Both the position numbers and the translations under genes were made by a program. The notes under the pieces were generated by a model that saw nothing but the letters and a program-made list of their open reading frames with translations, made no database searches and was not told the origin of the DNA. Shown here piece by piece: positions 1 through 10,781 of a stretch of DNA of 64,000 nucleotides; positions within the stretch are counted from its first letter, which is position 1, and each line of letters opens with the position of its first letter. This DNA comes from Azonexus sp. R2A61 (GTDB lineage Bacteria > Pseudomonadota > Gammaproteobacteria > Burkholderiales > Rhodocyclaceae): contig NZ_JACBFO010000004.1 of NCBI RefSeq assembly GCF_021401135.1, positions 248,001 through 312,000 on the forward strand. Direction: 5' to 3'.

Positions 1-1
1 C

Positions 2-355
2 GCCGAAAGCGATTCGTCGCAGCAGACCTCGGCCACAGAAAAGCCGAGTGCCCGGGAAACCTTGCTGAAATCCCTGCAGGAGTATCTCGACAAGGGGCCG
101 ATGGTCCTGTTGCGCGAGAAAATCATGAAAAAACTCGGGTTGACCGAAGAAAAGCTGGCAGCGATGACGCCGGACGAGCGTCAGGCGGCCGAGGCGGCAA
201 TTGCCAAGGAAATGCGCGAATACCTGCTGGGGCACAAGGAAGACGGCCCGCAGAGCGAGCAGGCGGCCGATGCCAGCCGGCCGCTGGACGGTGCGACCGG
301 CCGCACGGCCGCTGCCGCGGTCGGCGATGCGGCGGCCAGTATCGGCCTGCTTTGA
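2..355 (+). CDS. C-terminal part of an unrecognised protein (gene starts left of the window)
   Basis: The frame is open back to the left edge, so only the last 117 codons are visible and the TTG at 62 is probably internal. The visible part is hydrophilic: a Ser/Thr/Glu-rich stretch, then a charged helical segment (LREKIMKKLGLTEEKLAAM), then an Ala/Gly-rich tail. I see no membrane segment and no known motif, and assign no function. It converges with the next gene, the two stop codons lying about 11 bp apart. Confidence 0.6.
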   Translation, partial: AESDSSQQTSATEKPSARETLLKSLQEYLDKGPMVLLREKIMKKLGLTEEKLAAMTPDERQAAEAAIAKEMREYLLGHKEDGPQSEQAADASRPLDGATGRTAAAAVGDAAASIGLL

Positions 356-366
356 GTCGAGGGTGT

Positions 367-783
367 TCAGCCCTTGTCGAGTTCGCCGGTCGAGTCCGGT
401 TTGTATTCGATGTAGATCAGGTCGAGCGGCTCGTCGCTGCTGCAGCGGCCGAACATGCCCATGGAAATGCCGGCGTTGAAGTCGAGCTGGCCCATACCCT
501 TGAACAGCATCACGATGCGGCCGCGATCGGCGCCGGAATAGAAGGGAATGCGGTGCTTGCCGGTACACCAGCCGTTCTGGCTGGTCGGCTGCTGGCCGAC
601 GATGGCGAGCGCCTCCTTGGCGGTCATGCCGATCTTCAGTTTGCCGAAGGGATGATCGGCCGGCGGATTGCCGACGATGACCGGTTCCTCGGCGGGGGCG
701 GCGTTCTTGGCCGCTTCTTCCGCTACGGCGGTGAAGGGCAGGACGAGGACGGCAAGGCTCAGGGGGATGGCTGACAGTCGCAT
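367..783 (-). CDS. Small exported protein, BamE/SmpA-like fold suspected
   Basis: The 138-residue product starts with a clear Sec signal peptide (hydrophobic core about residues 5-17, likely cleavage after AVA at 21), so it should act in the periplasm or envelope. Residues 46-63 (FGKLKIGMTAKEALAIVG) resemble the 'G-M-t-x-x-e-v' start of BamE/SmpA-type domains. The same block, followed by TGKxxIPFY and F/YKGxGxLxF, recurs in the lipoprotein at 4130-4825, so the two are paralogues. This one has no lipobox. It contains Cys residues in WCTGKH and GRCSSD, which could form a disulfide. It lies downstream of gap, behind a terminator, so is probably transcribed separately. Function unknown. Confidence 0.7.
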   Translation of the reverse strand: MRLSAIPLSLAVLVLPFTAVAEEAAKNAAPAEEPVIVGNPPADHPFGKLKIGMTAKEALAIVGQQPTSQNGWCTGKHRIPFYSGADRGRIVMLFKGMGQLDFNAGISMGMFGRCSSDEPLDLIYIEYKPDSTGELDKG

Positions 784-806
784 GGTCGATTCTCCGTCGA
801 TGGGTG

Positions 807-831
807 AAAAAAAGGGGCCTTGCGGCCCCTT
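807..831 (-). terminator. Rho-independent terminator of tkt-gap
   Basis: An 8-bp stem AAGGGGCC / GGCCCCTT (812-819 with 824-831) and a 4-nt loop. Read on the minus strand it ends in a run of T (complement of the A run at 807-813). It lies 15 bp beyond the gap stop codon. Confidence 0.85.
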
Positions 832-845
832 GTCCTTGCTGCGTC

Positions 846-1874
<1,029 letters not shown>

Positions 1875-1908
1875 GGATGATTTTCCTCTCTGCGTTTTGA
1901 ATCTGGGA

Positions 1909-3912
1909 TCAGGACAACAGCGCTTTCGCCGTGGCGACGACGTTGCCGACGGTGAAGCCGAACATCTCGAACAACTGGCCGGCCGGTGCGGACTCGCCGA
2001 AGCGGTCGATACCGATCACCGCGCCGTGCAGGCCGACGTACTTGCGCCAGAAATCCGGATGGGCCGCCTCGATGGCAATGCGCTTCTTGCAGGCGCCCAG
2101 TACGCTGGCCTTGTAGTCGGCGCTCTGGCGGTCGAAGACGTTGGTACAGGGCATCGACACGACGCGGGCGGCGATGCCTTCGCCGGCCAGCGCGGCCTGG
2201 GCGTCGAGCGCCAGCTTGACTTCGGAGCCGGTGGCGATCAGCGTGATCTGCGCTTCGGCGTTTTCGGCCAGCACATAGCCGCCCTTGGCGATGTCGGCGT
2301 CGGCGACCTGCTGCGTCACGGTTGGCAGGTTTTGCCGTGACAGTGCCAGCAAACTTGGGCCATCCTTGCGGTCGACCGCAGAAATCCAGGCAATTGCCGT
2401 TTCCGTCGCATCGGCCGGACGCCAGACGTCGAGGTTCGGGATGATGCGCATCGACGGGATGTGCTCGACCGGCTGGTGCGTCGGGCCGTCCTCGCCGAGA
2501 CCGATGGAATCGTGCGTGTAGACCATGATCTGGCGCTGCTTCATCAGCGCCGCCATGCGGATCGCGTTGCGGGCGTAGTCGGAGAAGACGAGGAAGGTCG
2601 CGGTGTAGGGAATCAGGCCGCCGTGCAGCGCGATACCGTTGGCGACCGCGGTCATGCCGAATTCGCGCACGCCGTAGTAGCAGTAGTTGCCGCCTTCGGT
2701 GCGGGTGACACCCTTGCTGCCCTTGACGAAGGTCAGGTTGGAGCCGGCCAGGTCGGCCGAGCCGCCGAAGATTTCCGGCACCGCCGGGACCAGCGCGGCG
2801 ATGGCGTTCTGCGAAGCCTTGCGGGTGGCGATGTTCTCGGCCTTGTCGCGGCAGGCCTGCAGGTAGGCGGCCTTGGTCGCTTCCCAGTCGGCGGGCAGTT
2901 CACGATTCAGCACGCGACGCTCGAATTCGGCAGCCAATGCCGGGAACTCCGTCTTGTAGCCGGCGAAACGCCGTTCCCAGTTTTCCTCGAAAGCTGCGCC
3001 GCGTACCTTGCCGTTCCAGGCGGCATAGACGTCACCCGGGATTTCGAAGGGCGGGAAATTCCAGCCGATGTAGGCGCGGGCAGCGGCAATTTCATCCTTG
3101 CCCAGCGGTGCACCGTGACAGTCGTGGCTGCCTTGCTTGTTCGGCGAGCCGGCGCCGATGACCGTCTTGCAGCAGATCAGACTGGGCTTGTCGGTCACCG
3201 CCTTGGCAGCCAGCAGTGCGCGTTCGATGGCTTCGGGATCGTGGCCGTCGACCTTCGGCACGACATGCCAGCCGTAGGCCTCGAAACGTTTCGGGATGTC
3301 TTCGGTGAACCAGCCTTCGACGTGGCCGTCGATCGAGATGCCGTTGTCGTCCCAGAAAGCGATCAGCTTGCCCAGGCCGAGCGTGCCGGCCAGCGAGCAG
3401 GCCTCGTGCGAGACGCCTTCCATCAGGCAGCCGTCGCCGAGGAAGGTATAGGTGTGGTGATTGACGATGTCGTGGCCGGGGCGGTTGAACTCGGCGGCCA
3501 GCACCTTTTCGGCCAGCGCGAAGCCGACGGCGTTGGTGATGCCCTGGCCGAGCGGCCCGGTGGTTGTCTCGACGCCCGGCGTATAGCCGTATTCCGGGTG
3601 GCCCGGCGTCTTGGCGTGGAGCTGGCGGAAATTCTTCAGGTCGTCGATCGAGACGTCGTAGCCGGTCAGGTGCAGCAACGCGTAGATCAGCATCGAACCG
3701 TGACCGTTCGACAGCACGAAGCGGTCGCGGTCCGCCCAGTTCGGATTGGTCGGGTTATGACGCAGGTGGCGGCGCCACAGCACCTCGGCGATTTCCGCCA
3801 TGCCCATCGGGGCGCCCGGGTGACCGGAATTCGCTTGCTGGACGGCATCCATGGCCAGGGCACGGATGGCGCCGGTCAGGGGATTGAACTTGGTGGGGGT
3901 GCTGACGCTCAT
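1909..3912 (-). CDS. tkt: Transketolase
   Basis: Thiamine-diphosphate enzyme that moves two-carbon ketol units in the non-oxidative pentose phosphate pathway (and Calvin cycle where present). The 667-residue length is typical. N-terminal [10 protein letters not shown] (about 30-39), the TPP/metal motif [18 protein letters not shown], the central [11 protein letters not shown] and the C-terminal ATGSEV region are all visible. It is the first gene of the tkt-gap unit. With fbp and rpiA in the window it covers sugar-phosphate interconversion. No Rubisco or phosphoribulokinase gene is present here, so autotrophy is not implied. Confidence 0.97.
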   Translation of the reverse strand: MSVSTPTKFNPLTGAIRALAMDAVQQANSGHPGAPMGMAEIAEVLWRRHLRHNPTNPNWADRDRFVLSNGHGSMLIYALLHLTGYDVSIDDLKNFRQLHAKTPGHPEYGYTPGVETTTGPLGQGITNAVGFALAEKVLAAEFNRPGHDIVNHHTYTFLGDGCLMEGVSHEACSLAGTLGLGKLIAFWDDNGISIDGHVEGWFTEDIPKRFEAYGWHVVPKVDGHDPEAIERALLAAKAVTDKPSLICCKTVIGAGSPNKQGSHDCHGAPLGKDEIAAARAYIGWNFPPFEIPGDVYAAWNGKVRGAAFEENWERRFAGYKTEFPALAAEFERRVLNRELPADWEATKAAYLQACRDKAENIATRKASQNAIAALVPAVPEIFGGSADLAGSNLTFVKGSKGVTRTEGGNYCYYGVREFGMTAVANGIALHGGLIPYTATFLVFSDYARNAIRMAALMKQRQIMVYTHDSIGLGEDGPTHQPVEHIPSMRIIPNLDVWRPADATETAIAWISAVDRKDGPSLLALSRQNLPTVTQQVADADIAKGGYVLAENAEAQITLIATGSEVKLALDAQAALAGEGIAARVVSMPCTNVFDRQSADYKASVLGACKKRIAIEAAHPDFWRKYVGLHGAVIGIDRFGESAPAGQLFEMFGFTVGNVVATAKALLS
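2367..2380. repeat. 14-bp palindrome TGCGGTCGACCGCA inside tkt
   Basis: Perfect palindrome in the tkt coding frame (SAVDRK). A second identical copy lies in the non-coding island at 23102-23115, and many half copies (TGCGGTCGAC) occur across the window; see findings. Confidence 0.8.
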
Positions 3913-3944
3913 TTTTCGAAAATCCAGCCTGCGAAAAAACCGAA

Positions 3945-3970
3945 ATTATCGGCCAAAACCGTTGTTTTGG
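3945..3970 (-). promoter_or_regulatory. Candidate tkt promoter -10 with an 18-bp operator-like inverted repeat
   Basis: A perfect inverted repeat CCAAAAC-CGTT-GTTTTGG (3953-3970) lies about 40-58 bp upstream of the tkt start. Directly beside it, on the minus strand, is GATAAT (3945-3950), a possible -10 box, which would place the repeat in the -10/-35 spacer as a repressor site would be. No good -35 is visible. The binding protein is unknown. Confidence 0.45.
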
Positions 3971-4129
3971 ATAGGCTGGGGGCCGGTGCAAGCCCGCCGG
4001 GTGCCGGGCGGTCGGCGCTGAATCCCTTGTTTGAAGCGGGGCGGGGCGGCGCGTTATGATCCGGGATTACAGGTTTTCCGGGAAATGGCGCTGCGGCCGG
4101 TTTCCCGTTTTTGCGAAAGGTCTTGATCC

Positions 4130-4825
4130 ATGAAACTTCTGTCCCGTCCGACCCCGTTGTTCCTGATGCTGCTGGCGGCTTCGCTGTTCGCCGGCTGTTC
4201 GTCGAATCAGCCGAAGGAAGGCGATGCGCCGGCAGCCGAGAGTGCGCCGGTTGCCGAGGCCAAGGCGCCGGCGACGGCGCCGGAAAAGCCGGTGTGCAAG
4301 GAAGCGGCGAAGCCCGCCAAGAGCACCAAGAAGTCCGCCAAGACGACAAGCAAGACGGCGAAGGCCGCCGTTGCGCCGGCCGAGGATTGCGTGCCGGCAG
4401 CCAAGGCGGCGCCGGCTGCGGCGACGTCGGCCGCCCCGGCTGCCCAGGGAAGCTATAACCTCTCCCGAAACAAGCCGGTGACCGATTCGACGAAGGTTGA
4501 GGCGGGGCAAGGCACCATGGTCAAGGGGCTTAATGGCTGGGAAGGCGAAATCACCGGTGTGCCGGCCGCCAGCAGCAAATTCACCCGCCTGAAGATCGGC
4601 ATGTCGCAGCAGCAGGTCATGGACCAGATCGGCGCACCGACCGATCAGGGCGCCTACATCACGGGCAAGGCCTTCATCCCGTTTTATTTCGGTAGCGACA
4701 AGTCGCGCTGGGAAATGGTCTATAAAGGTCAGGGGCGTCTGATCTTCTCGAACCAGGCCGGATTCGGTACCGGTTATTACCTGACCTGGGTCATCCACAA
4801 TGCCAATGAAGGCGGTTACCGCTGA
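4130..4825 (+). CDS. Outer-envelope lipoprotein with BamE/SmpA-like C-terminal domain
   Basis: The 231-residue precursor has a lipoprotein signal peptide with the lipobox LFAGC (lipidated Cys 23). A low-complexity Ala/Lys/Pro-rich linker (about 30-105) follows, then a folded C-terminal domain. That domain (FTRLKIGMSQQQVMDQIG, TGKAFIPFYFG, VYKGQGRLIFS) closely matches the small exported protein at 367-783, so the two are duplicates. A Lys/Ala linker after the lipid anchor fits spanning or binding peptidoglycan. It diverges from tkt and ends at a bidirectional terminator shared with fbp. Exact role unknown. Confidence 0.8.
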   Translation: MKLLSRPTPLFLMLLAASLFAGCSSNQPKEGDAPAAESAPVAEAKAPATAPEKPVCKEAAKPAKSTKKSAKTTSKTAKAAVAPAEDCVPAAKAAPAAATSAAPAAQGSYNLSRNKPVTDSTKVEAGQGTMVKGLNGWEGEITGVPAASSKFTRLKIGMSQQQVMDQIGAPTDQGAYITGKAFIPFYFGSDKSRWEMVYKGQGRLIFSNQAGFGTGYYLTWVIHNANEGGYR

Positions 4826-4845
4826 GGTGCGTTAATCGACCGACG

Positions 4846-4884
4846 TAAAAAAAGGGGGCTTTGCAGCCCCCTTGGTGTTTTTTC
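4846..4884. terminator. Bidirectional Rho-independent terminator
   Basis: A 9-bp stem AAGGGGGCT / AGCCCCCTT (4852-4860 with 4865-4873), flanked by an A run on the left and a T run (about 4878-4883) on the right. It can end both the plus-strand lipoprotein gene and the minus-strand fbp gene. Confidence 0.85.
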
Positions 4885-4894
4885 CGGTCCGTCG

Positions 4895-5908
4895 TCAGTC
4901 GGCGTGGTAGCCGGTGACCCGTGCGACTTCGTTGCGTGAGCCGAGAATCACCGGTACACGTTGATGCAGATCCTGCGGGGTCAGTTCCATGATGCGCTGG
5001 CGGCCGGTGGTGGCGGCACCGCCGGCCTGTTCGACCAGAAAGGCCATCGGGTTGGCCTCGTACATCAGGCGCAGTTTGCCGCCCTTGCTCCGCACTTTCT
5101 CGTCCATCGGATACATGAAGATGCCGCCGCGGGTCATGATGCGATGCACGTCGGCGACCATCGAGGCCACCCAGCGCATGTTGTAGTCCTTGCTCAGCGG
5201 CCCGGTCGTGCCGGCGGTCATTTCGTCGACATAGCGCTGGACCGGCGCTTCCCAGAAGCGGCGATTCGACATGTTGATGGCGAATTCCTTGGTGTCTTCC
5301 GGAATGCGGACCTGTTCCTGGGTCAACACGAATTGCCCCTGCTCGCGGTCCAGCGTGAAAACGGCGACGCCGTCGCCGACGGTCAGCACCAGCAGCGTGG
5401 TCGGGCCGTATACCGCGTAGCCGGCGGCAACCTGGGCCGTGCCCGGCTGCAGGAAGGCGGCCTGGGCGGCTTCCGGCGTGCTCAGGTCGGCGCCGTCCGG
5501 ACACTTGAGCACCGAGAAGATGGTGCCGATCGAGACGTTGACGTCGATGTTGGAGGAGCCGTCGAGCGGATCGAAGGTCAGCAGGTATTCGCCTTTCGGG
5601 AAACGGTTCGGCACCAGGTGCGGCAAATCCATTTCCTCGGAGGCCATCGCTGCCAGATGCCCCCCCCATTCGTTGGCTTCCAGCAGGATTTCGTTGGAGA
5701 GCACGTCCAGCTTTTTCTGTGCTTCACCCTGCACGTTGTCGCTGCCGGCTTCACCGAGTACGCCACCGAGGCCGCCCTTGCCGATGGCGATCGAGATGGC
5801 GTGGCAGGCACGCGAAACGACTTCGATCAGGAATTTGAGATTGGCCGGAATGCGGCCCTTGTTGCGGTGCTCTTCGGTCAGATAGCGAGCCAGCGTGCGC
5901 TGTGCCAT
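4895..5908 (-). CDS. fbp: Fructose-1,6-bisphosphatase class 1
   Basis: Hydrolyses fructose 1,6-bisphosphate to fructose 6-phosphate in gluconeogenesis (and the Calvin cycle in other species). I start at the ATG at 5908 ([10 protein letters not shown]), preceded by a GGAGAA ribosome site, giving 337 residues, close to the family norm; the ATG at 5932 would add 8 residues. Visible motifs are [20 protein letters not shown] (metal and phosphate binding), [14 protein letters not shown], and the C-terminal [20 protein letters not shown]. The gene sits 34 bp after a c-di-GMP signalling gene on the same strand. Confidence 0.96.
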   Translation of the reverse strand: MAQRTLARYLTEEHRNKGRIPANLKFLIEVVSRACHAISIAIGKGGLGGVLGEAGSDNVQGEAQKKLDVLSNEILLEANEWGGHLAAMASEEMDLPHLVPNRFPKGEYLLTFDPLDGSSNIDVNVSIGTIFSVLKCPDGADLSTPEAAQAAFLQPGTAQVAAGYAVYGPTTLLVLTVGDGVAVFTLDREQGQFVLTQEQVRIPEDTKEFAINMSNRRFWEAPVQRYVDEMTAGTTGPLSKDYNMRWVASMVADVHRIMTRGGIFMYPMDEKVRSKGGKLRLMYEANPMAFLVEQAGGAATTGRQRIMELTPQDLHQRVPVILGSRNEVARVTGYHAD

Positions 5909-5942
5909 GGGTTCTCCGGTCGACAATGACAAAACGACAATT

Positions 5943-8396
5943 TTACTCTGCCCGGGAGCGGGCGTGCAGGAAGGCGAACGCGGCAGCGCTGTCGAGCGGT
6001 TTGCTGAACAGATAGCCCTGGACTTCGTCGCAGCCGTTGCTGCGCAGCAGTTCGAGCTGGTCGTCGCTCTCGACGCCTTCGGCGATCACGTTGAGGCCGA
6101 GCGAATGCGCCAGCGCAATCGTGCCGAAGGCGATCGCCCGGTCGTTGAGGTCGTGCTCGATGTCGCGCACGAAGGAGCGGTCGATCTTCAGATGATCGAT
6201 CGGGAACAGCTTCAGGTAGGCGAGCGACGAGTAACCGGTGCCGAAATCGTCGATCGCCAGCGAGACGCCCATCCGCCCCAGGCTTTCCAGAATCTTGATC
6301 GCTTCCTGGGGGTTCTCCATGATCGAACTTTCGGTGATTTCCAGTTCGAGCAGTTCCGGTGCCAGGCCGGAGTCGGCCAGCACGCCGGCCACCGCTTCGC
6401 AGAAATCGCGACGCCTGAGCTGGCGGGCGGAGACGTTGACGGCAATGCGCAGCGGGGCGAGACCGTCGTCGATCCAGCGTTTCATTTCCCGGCAGGCATT
6501 GAGCATGACCCATTCGCCGATCTCGACGATCATTCCCGTTTCTTCGGCCACCGGAATGAACTGATCCGGCGGTATTAGGCCATCGACCGGGTGGCGCCAG
6601 CGGATCAGCGCTTCGACGCCGGTCGGCCGGTTCCGGTGGGCATCGAACTGTGGCTGGTAGCACAAGCTGAGTTCCTGGCGCGCCAGGGCCTGGCGCAGCT
6701 TCCGTTCGATGTCCAGGCGCAGCGTCGCCGCCTTGTTCATGTCGGCGGCGAAAAACTGGTAGTTGTTACGGCCGGCCGCCTTTGCGTGGTACATCGCCGT
6801 ATCGGCGTTCTTCAGGATGGTGTCGCCGTCCGGGCCGTCGTCCGGGAACAGGCTGATGCCGATCGACGGACTGGTGTGCAGTTCGTGGTCGTCGGCCTCG
6901 ATCGACGAGGCCAGAGCGTTGATGATCTTGGCCGCGACCAGCGCTGCGTCGGTCGGGCTGGCGATCGCCGGCAGGATGACGACGAATTCGTCGCCGCCCA
7001 GGCGGGCGACGAAGTCGGTTTCCCGCACCACGCTGGATAGACGGCGAGCGACCTCGCGCAGCAATTCATCGCCGATCTGGTGGCCCAGGGTGTCGTTGAT
7101 GATCTTGAAGCGGTCGAGGTCGATGAACATCATCGCCAGCCGCCAGCCATGGCGCCGGGCTTCCGGCAGCAACTGGGCGAGACGCATCAGCAGGGCCAGG
7201 CGGTTGGGCAGGCCGGTCAGCGGATCGTGCTGGGCGATGTGGCGCATCCGCGCCTCGGCTTCCTTGAGCTCGGTGATGTCGGCGAGAATCCAGACGTAAT
7301 GGCTGGGCAGGCCGCTATGCGGGTCGTCCACGCGGTTGACGTTGATGCTGGCCGGAAAATGCTCGCCGTTCTTGCGGTCGAGCTGGGTTTCTCCGCTCCA
7401 GGCCCCGCGCAGCGCCAGCGAATCCTGAGGACGATTGTCGGGCGGCGTGTCGGTCTGGAGCAGCGAGAAGACCGTGAGGCCGAGCAATTCGTGCGGCTCG
7501 TAGCCGGTCATCCGGATGGCGGCCGGGTTGATCGACAGGATGCGCTGTTCGGCGTCGGTCAGGATCACGCCGGAGGGCGTATGGGTGAACACGATGTGCG
7601 CCAGTTGCTCGCGTTCGGCGCTCGCCCGTCTTTCCGAAATGTCGGTGTAGATGCTGATGACGCCGCCGTCGGCCAGCGGCACGTCGCGCACGTCGATCGT
7701 CCTGCCGTTCGGGCGTGTGCGTTCGTAGCGGCGGGCTGCCGGATGGCGTGCGCGCGACATCAGGGCGCCGACAATCGCCGCGCTGTCGCCCGGGCCGTAT
7801 TCACCGCGTTCGGCGTTGAAAAGGTGCAGGGTTTCCAGGTCGACTTCGCCTTCCCTGAGCAAGCTCGGCGGCATCTCCATCAGGTGCTGGAAGGCGCTGT
7901 TGTGTAGCAGCAGCCGGAGATCCGCGTCGAACAGCGTGATGGCGCTCGGCATGCTTTCGACGACGGTGTGCAGCAGGTCGTGTTGCTCGCGCAGTTTGGC
8001 CTCGGCCTGCTTCTGTTCGGTGATTTCGGTATAGGTGACGATGAGACCGGTGACCTGCTCGTCGATGATCAGCGCTTCGCCATGAACCAGATAGGTGCGT
8101 CCGGCCATGCCCTGCAATTCATAAGCGTGCGGCTGGAAGCTTGCGGCAAGGCCGGCCAGACGTTCGACGTGGCTTTCCGGATCGCCCGGGCCGAAGGCCC
8201 CGCGGCCGGCCGGAATGCTCATCAGCACTGAGAAGTGCTCGTCTTCGCGGACAGTATCGACAGGCAGGTCCAGGGCTTCGGGGAAGCCCGGGTTCCAGAC
8301 CCGCAGACGGAGGTTTTCGTCGAATACGCAGATACCCTGGGGCAGGCAGGCCAGGACGGCTTTCAGGTAGACCAGCGCGAGCTTGGTATCCGGCAT
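5943..8396 (-). CDS. PAS-PAS-PAS-GGDEF-EAL c-di-GMP signalling protein
   Basis: Probable bifunctional diguanylate cyclase/phosphodiesterase controlling cyclic di-GMP. With the start at 8396 (MPDTKLAL) it has 817 residues. The frame is open further upstream, but a longer protein would run into the divergent rsmE. Three PAS-like sensor regions occupy about residues 10-390 ([38 protein letters not shown]). The GGDEF motif is intact at 467-471 (RLGGDEF) and the EAL motif intact at 595-597 ([11 protein letters not shown]), with the loop-6 [10 protein letters not shown] and the KIDRSF and EGVES blocks of active phosphodiesterases. No membrane segment, so cytosolic. No obvious Shine-Dalgarno is seen at the chosen start. 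Confidence 0.88.
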   Translation of the reverse strand: MPDTKLALVYLKAVLACLPQGICVFDENLRLRVWNPGFPEALDLPVDTVREDEHFSVLMSIPAGRGAFGPGDPESHVERLAGLAASFQPHAYELQGMAGRTYLVHGEALIIDEQVTGLIVTYTEITEQKQAEAKLREQHDLLHTVVESMPSAITLFDADLRLLLHNSAFQHLMEMPPSLLREGEVDLETLHLFNAERGEYGPGDSAAIVGALMSRARHPAARRYERTRPNGRTIDVRDVPLADGGVISIYTDISERRASAEREQLAHIVFTHTPSGVILTDAEQRILSINPAAIRMTGYEPHELLGLTVFSLLQTDTPPDNRPQDSLALRGAWSGETQLDRKNGEHFPASINVNRVDDPHSGLPSHYVWILADITELKEAEARMRHIAQHDPLTGLPNRLALLMRLAQLLPEARRHGWRLAMMFIDLDRFKIINDTLGHQIGDELLREVARRLSSVVRETDFVARLGGDEFVVILPAIASPTDAALVAAKIINALASSIEADDHELHTSPSIGISLFPDDGPDGDTILKNADTAMYHAKAAGRNNYQFFAADMNKAATLRLDIERKLRQALARQELSLCYQPQFDAHRNRPTGVEALIRWRHPVDGLIPPDQFIPVAEETGMIVEIGEWVMLNACREMKRWIDDGLAPLRIAVNVSARQLRRRDFCEAVAGVLADSGLAPELLELEITESSIMENPQEAIKILESLGRMGVSLAIDDFGTGYSSLAYLKLFPIDHLKIDRSFVRDIEHDLNDRAIAFGTIALAHSLGLNVIAEGVESDDQLELLRSNGCDEVQGYLFSKPLDSAAAFAFLHARSRAE

Positions 8397-8542
8397 CGGT
8401 GTTGAATGAAGCGCAGGGGAACGTTCATGGGTGCTGTATGGCACGGGGGGCGGCCGGACCAGGCCCGGACCGGCTTGCAAGCCGAACTGGAATGTCCATG
8501 CAAAGCTCCTCCGCGCCAGCGTTTCGCCGCATAATAGCACCG

Positions 8543-9280
8543 ATGAATCTGTCTCGTTTCTACTGCAGGGAAGCCTTGTCCCCCGGGGCTCACGTCGAGC
8601 TGCCGGAGCCGGTGGCCAGGCATGCCGTCCGTGTGCTGCGTCTGCCGCCGGGGGCGGCAATGATCCTGTTCGACGGTCGCGGCGGTGAGTATCTGGCACA
8701 TATCGAACGCATCGAGAAGGAGCGGGTGTTTGCCGAGCTGGCCGACTGGCGTGATGTCGAGCGGGAATCGCCGCTGGCGGTGACGCTGGTTCAGGCCTTG
8801 CAGGCCGGCGACAAGATGGATTTCACGATCCAGAAGGCCGTCGAGCTTGGCGTGCGCGACATCGTGCCGGTCGAGAGTCGGCGCAGCGTACTCAAGCTTG
8901 CCGGCGAGCGTGCCGGCAAGCGTGTCGCACACTGGCAAGGGGTTGCTGCATCGGCTTGTGAGCAGTGCGGCCGGAATCAGGTGCCGCTGGTGGCGCCACT
9001 CGAACGACTCGACCAGTGGTTGGCCAGGCCGGCCGATGGCTGCCTGCGACTGATGCTGGCGCCGGAAGCCGAGGAAACGTTGGCCGATCTGGCGCCGGCG
9101 AGCCGGGTGCAACTGCTGATCGGTGCCGAAGGGGGGCTCGATCCGCAAGAGATGATCGCTGCCCGGCAAGCCGGGTTTCGCGCGGTCCGCCTGGGGCCGC
9201 GGGTCTTGCGTACGGAAACGGCCGGACTCGCCGCGCTCGCCGCGCTGCAGGTCCTGTGGGGAGATTTCAGGGGGGGATAG
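8543..9280 (+). CDS. rsmE: 16S rRNA (uracil-1498-N3)-methyltransferase
   Basis: Methylates N3 of U1498 in 16S rRNA using S-adenosylmethionine. The 245-residue length fits RsmE. N-terminal MNLSRFYC and an RNA-binding PUA-like region are followed by the knotted SPOUT core: QALQAGDKMDFTIQKAVELG, LLIGAEGGLDPQE, and RLGPRVLRTETA near the C terminus, which forms the SAM-binding knot. It is divergent from the c-di-GMP gene and is followed after 3 bp by pap, so the two are probably co-transcribed. Confidence 0.94.
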   Translation: MNLSRFYCREALSPGAHVELPEPVARHAVRVLRLPPGAAMILFDGRGGEYLAHIERIEKERVFAELADWRDVERESPLAVTLVQALQAGDKMDFTIQKAVELGVRDIVPVESRRSVLKLAGERAGKRVAHWQGVAASACEQCGRNQVPLVAPLERLDQWLARPADGCLRLMLAPEAEETLADLAPASRVQLLIGAEGGLDPQEMIAARQAGFRAVRLGPRVLRTETAGLAALAALQVLWGDFRGG

Positions 9281-9283
9281 GCG

Positions 9284-10780
9284 ATGTTTGAATCAGCGGA
9301 ACTGGGGCACCGGATCGACAAGGACACCTTCAAACGCGAGGTGCCGAAACTGCGTGCCGCCTTGCTCGACGTCCAGTACGACGTCCTGCAGAAAAAGGAA
9401 TTTCCGGTCGTCATCCTGATTTCCGGGGTCGACGGCAGCGGCAAGGGAGAAACCATCAACCTGCTCTATTCGTGGATGGATCCCCGGCACATCTCGACGC
9501 TGGCCTTCGCGTCGCCCAGCGACGAAGAGGCTGCGCGGCCGGTGATGTGGCGTTTCTGGCGGGCCCTGCCGGCCAAGGGCAAGGTCGGCGTTTTTGCCGG
9601 TTCCTGGTATTCGCAGCCGATCGCCGATCGTATCGCTGGCAACATGCGCCGTTCGGAACTCGACGAGCGACTCGACGACATCAATCGTTTCGAGGCGATG
9701 CTAGTCAACGAAGGTGCCCTGGTCCTCAAATTCTGGTTCCATCTCTCGAAGGGCGGCCAGGAAAAGCGTCTGGAGGCGCTCAAAAAGGATCCGAAAACCG
9801 CCTGGCGGGTGACCAAGGAAAGCTACGAGCGGCTGAAGACCTACGACAAGCTGCAGGAAGTGGCCGGCCATGTGCTGCGCGTTACGAATACGGCGAAGGC
9901 GCCGTGGATCATCGTCGAGGGAACCGACGACGCCTACCGTTCGCTGACGGTAGGCCGGATCGTGCTCGACGCGATGAAACGACGTCTGGCACAGCCGCTA
10001 TTGCCGGTGCCCGTGGCGCCGCCGATCGTGCACCCGATCGACGAGAAGAGCGTGCTTTCCGAGCTCGATTTGAATCGCAAGCTGGACAAGAAGGATTACG
10101 AAAGCGAACTGGCCCGATACCAGGGGCGACTCAGCGAACTGGTGCGCGATCCGCGTTTCGTCGGCAAACGTTCGCTGGTGCTCGTCTTCGAAGGCTCGGA
10201 TGCGGCCGGCAAGGGCGGCAGCATCCGCCGGCTGGCGGCGGCGATGGACGCGCGTCAGTACCAGATCGTGCCGATTGCCGCGCCAACCGAGGAAGAGCGT
10301 GTCCAGCCCTACCTCTGGCGTTTCTGGCGGCATGTGCCGCGGCGCGGCCGGGCGACCCTCTTCGACCGCTCGTGGTACGGGCGGGTGCTTGTCGAGCGGG
10401 TCGAGGGTTTCTGTTCCGAGGCCGACTGGCTGCGTGCCTACGCCGAGATCAACGACTTCGAGCACCAGTTGACCGATGCTGGGGCGATCGTGATCAAGTT
10501 CTGGCTGCAGATTTCGGCCGACGAACAGCTGCGTCGCTTCAAGGAGCGCCAAGACACCGAGTTCAAGCGTTTCAAGATCACCGACGAGGACTGGCGCAAT
10601 CGCGACAAATGGGACGATTACGCGGTGGCCGTCTGCGATATGGTGGACCGGACGTCGACCGGTCAGGCGCCATGGACCCTGGTCGAGGCCAACGACAAGA
10701 ACTTTGCCCGCGTGAAGGTATTGAAGACCGTCTGCGAGCGTCTGGAAGCCGCCCTCAAGGGCGAAGGGAAAAAACACTGA
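9284..10780 (+). CDS. pap: Polyphosphate:AMP phosphotransferase (class II, two-domain PPK2)
   Basis: Transfers phosphate from inorganic polyphosphate to AMP to make ADP. The 498 residues form two tandem PPK2 domains, the arrangement of class II enzymes. Walker A motifs are GVDGSGKGE (48-56) and EGSDAAGKGG (about 304-313). Each domain has a WRFWR block. The C-terminal domain keeps the typical FDRSWYGR, whereas the N-terminal copy reads FAGSWYSQP, losing the Asp-Arg pair; this suggests the C-terminal half is the catalytic one. It is 3 bp after rsmE and 1 bp before argA. With the Pst/Pho genes nearby it points to active polyphosphate metabolism. Confidence 0.93.
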   Translation: MFESAELGHRIDKDTFKREVPKLRAALLDVQYDVLQKKEFPVVILISGVDGSGKGETINLLYSWMDPRHISTLAFASPSDEEAARPVMWRFWRALPAKGKVGVFAGSWYSQPIADRIAGNMRRSELDERLDDINRFEAMLVNEGALVLKFWFHLSKGGQEKRLEALKKDPKTAWRVTKESYERLKTYDKLQEVAGHVLRVTNTAKAPWIIVEGTDDAYRSLTVGRIVLDAMKRRLAQPLLPVPVAPPIVHPIDEKSVLSELDLNRKLDKKDYESELARYQGRLSELVRDPRFVGKRSLVLVFEGSDAAGKGGSIRRLAAAMDARQYQIVPIAAPTEEERVQPYLWRFWRHVPRRGRATLFDRSWYGRVLVERVEGFCSEADWLRAYAEINDFEHQLTDAGAIVIKFWLQISADEQLRRFKERQDTEFKRFKITDEDWRNRDKWDDYAVAVCDMVDRTSTGQAPWTLVEANDKNFARVKVLKTVCERLEAALKGEGKKH

Positions 10781-10781
10781 G

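Noticed and set aside
2461..4059. 532-codon plus-strand frame opposite tkt
   Set aside because: tkt on the minus strand is unambiguous, and this frame has no motifs.
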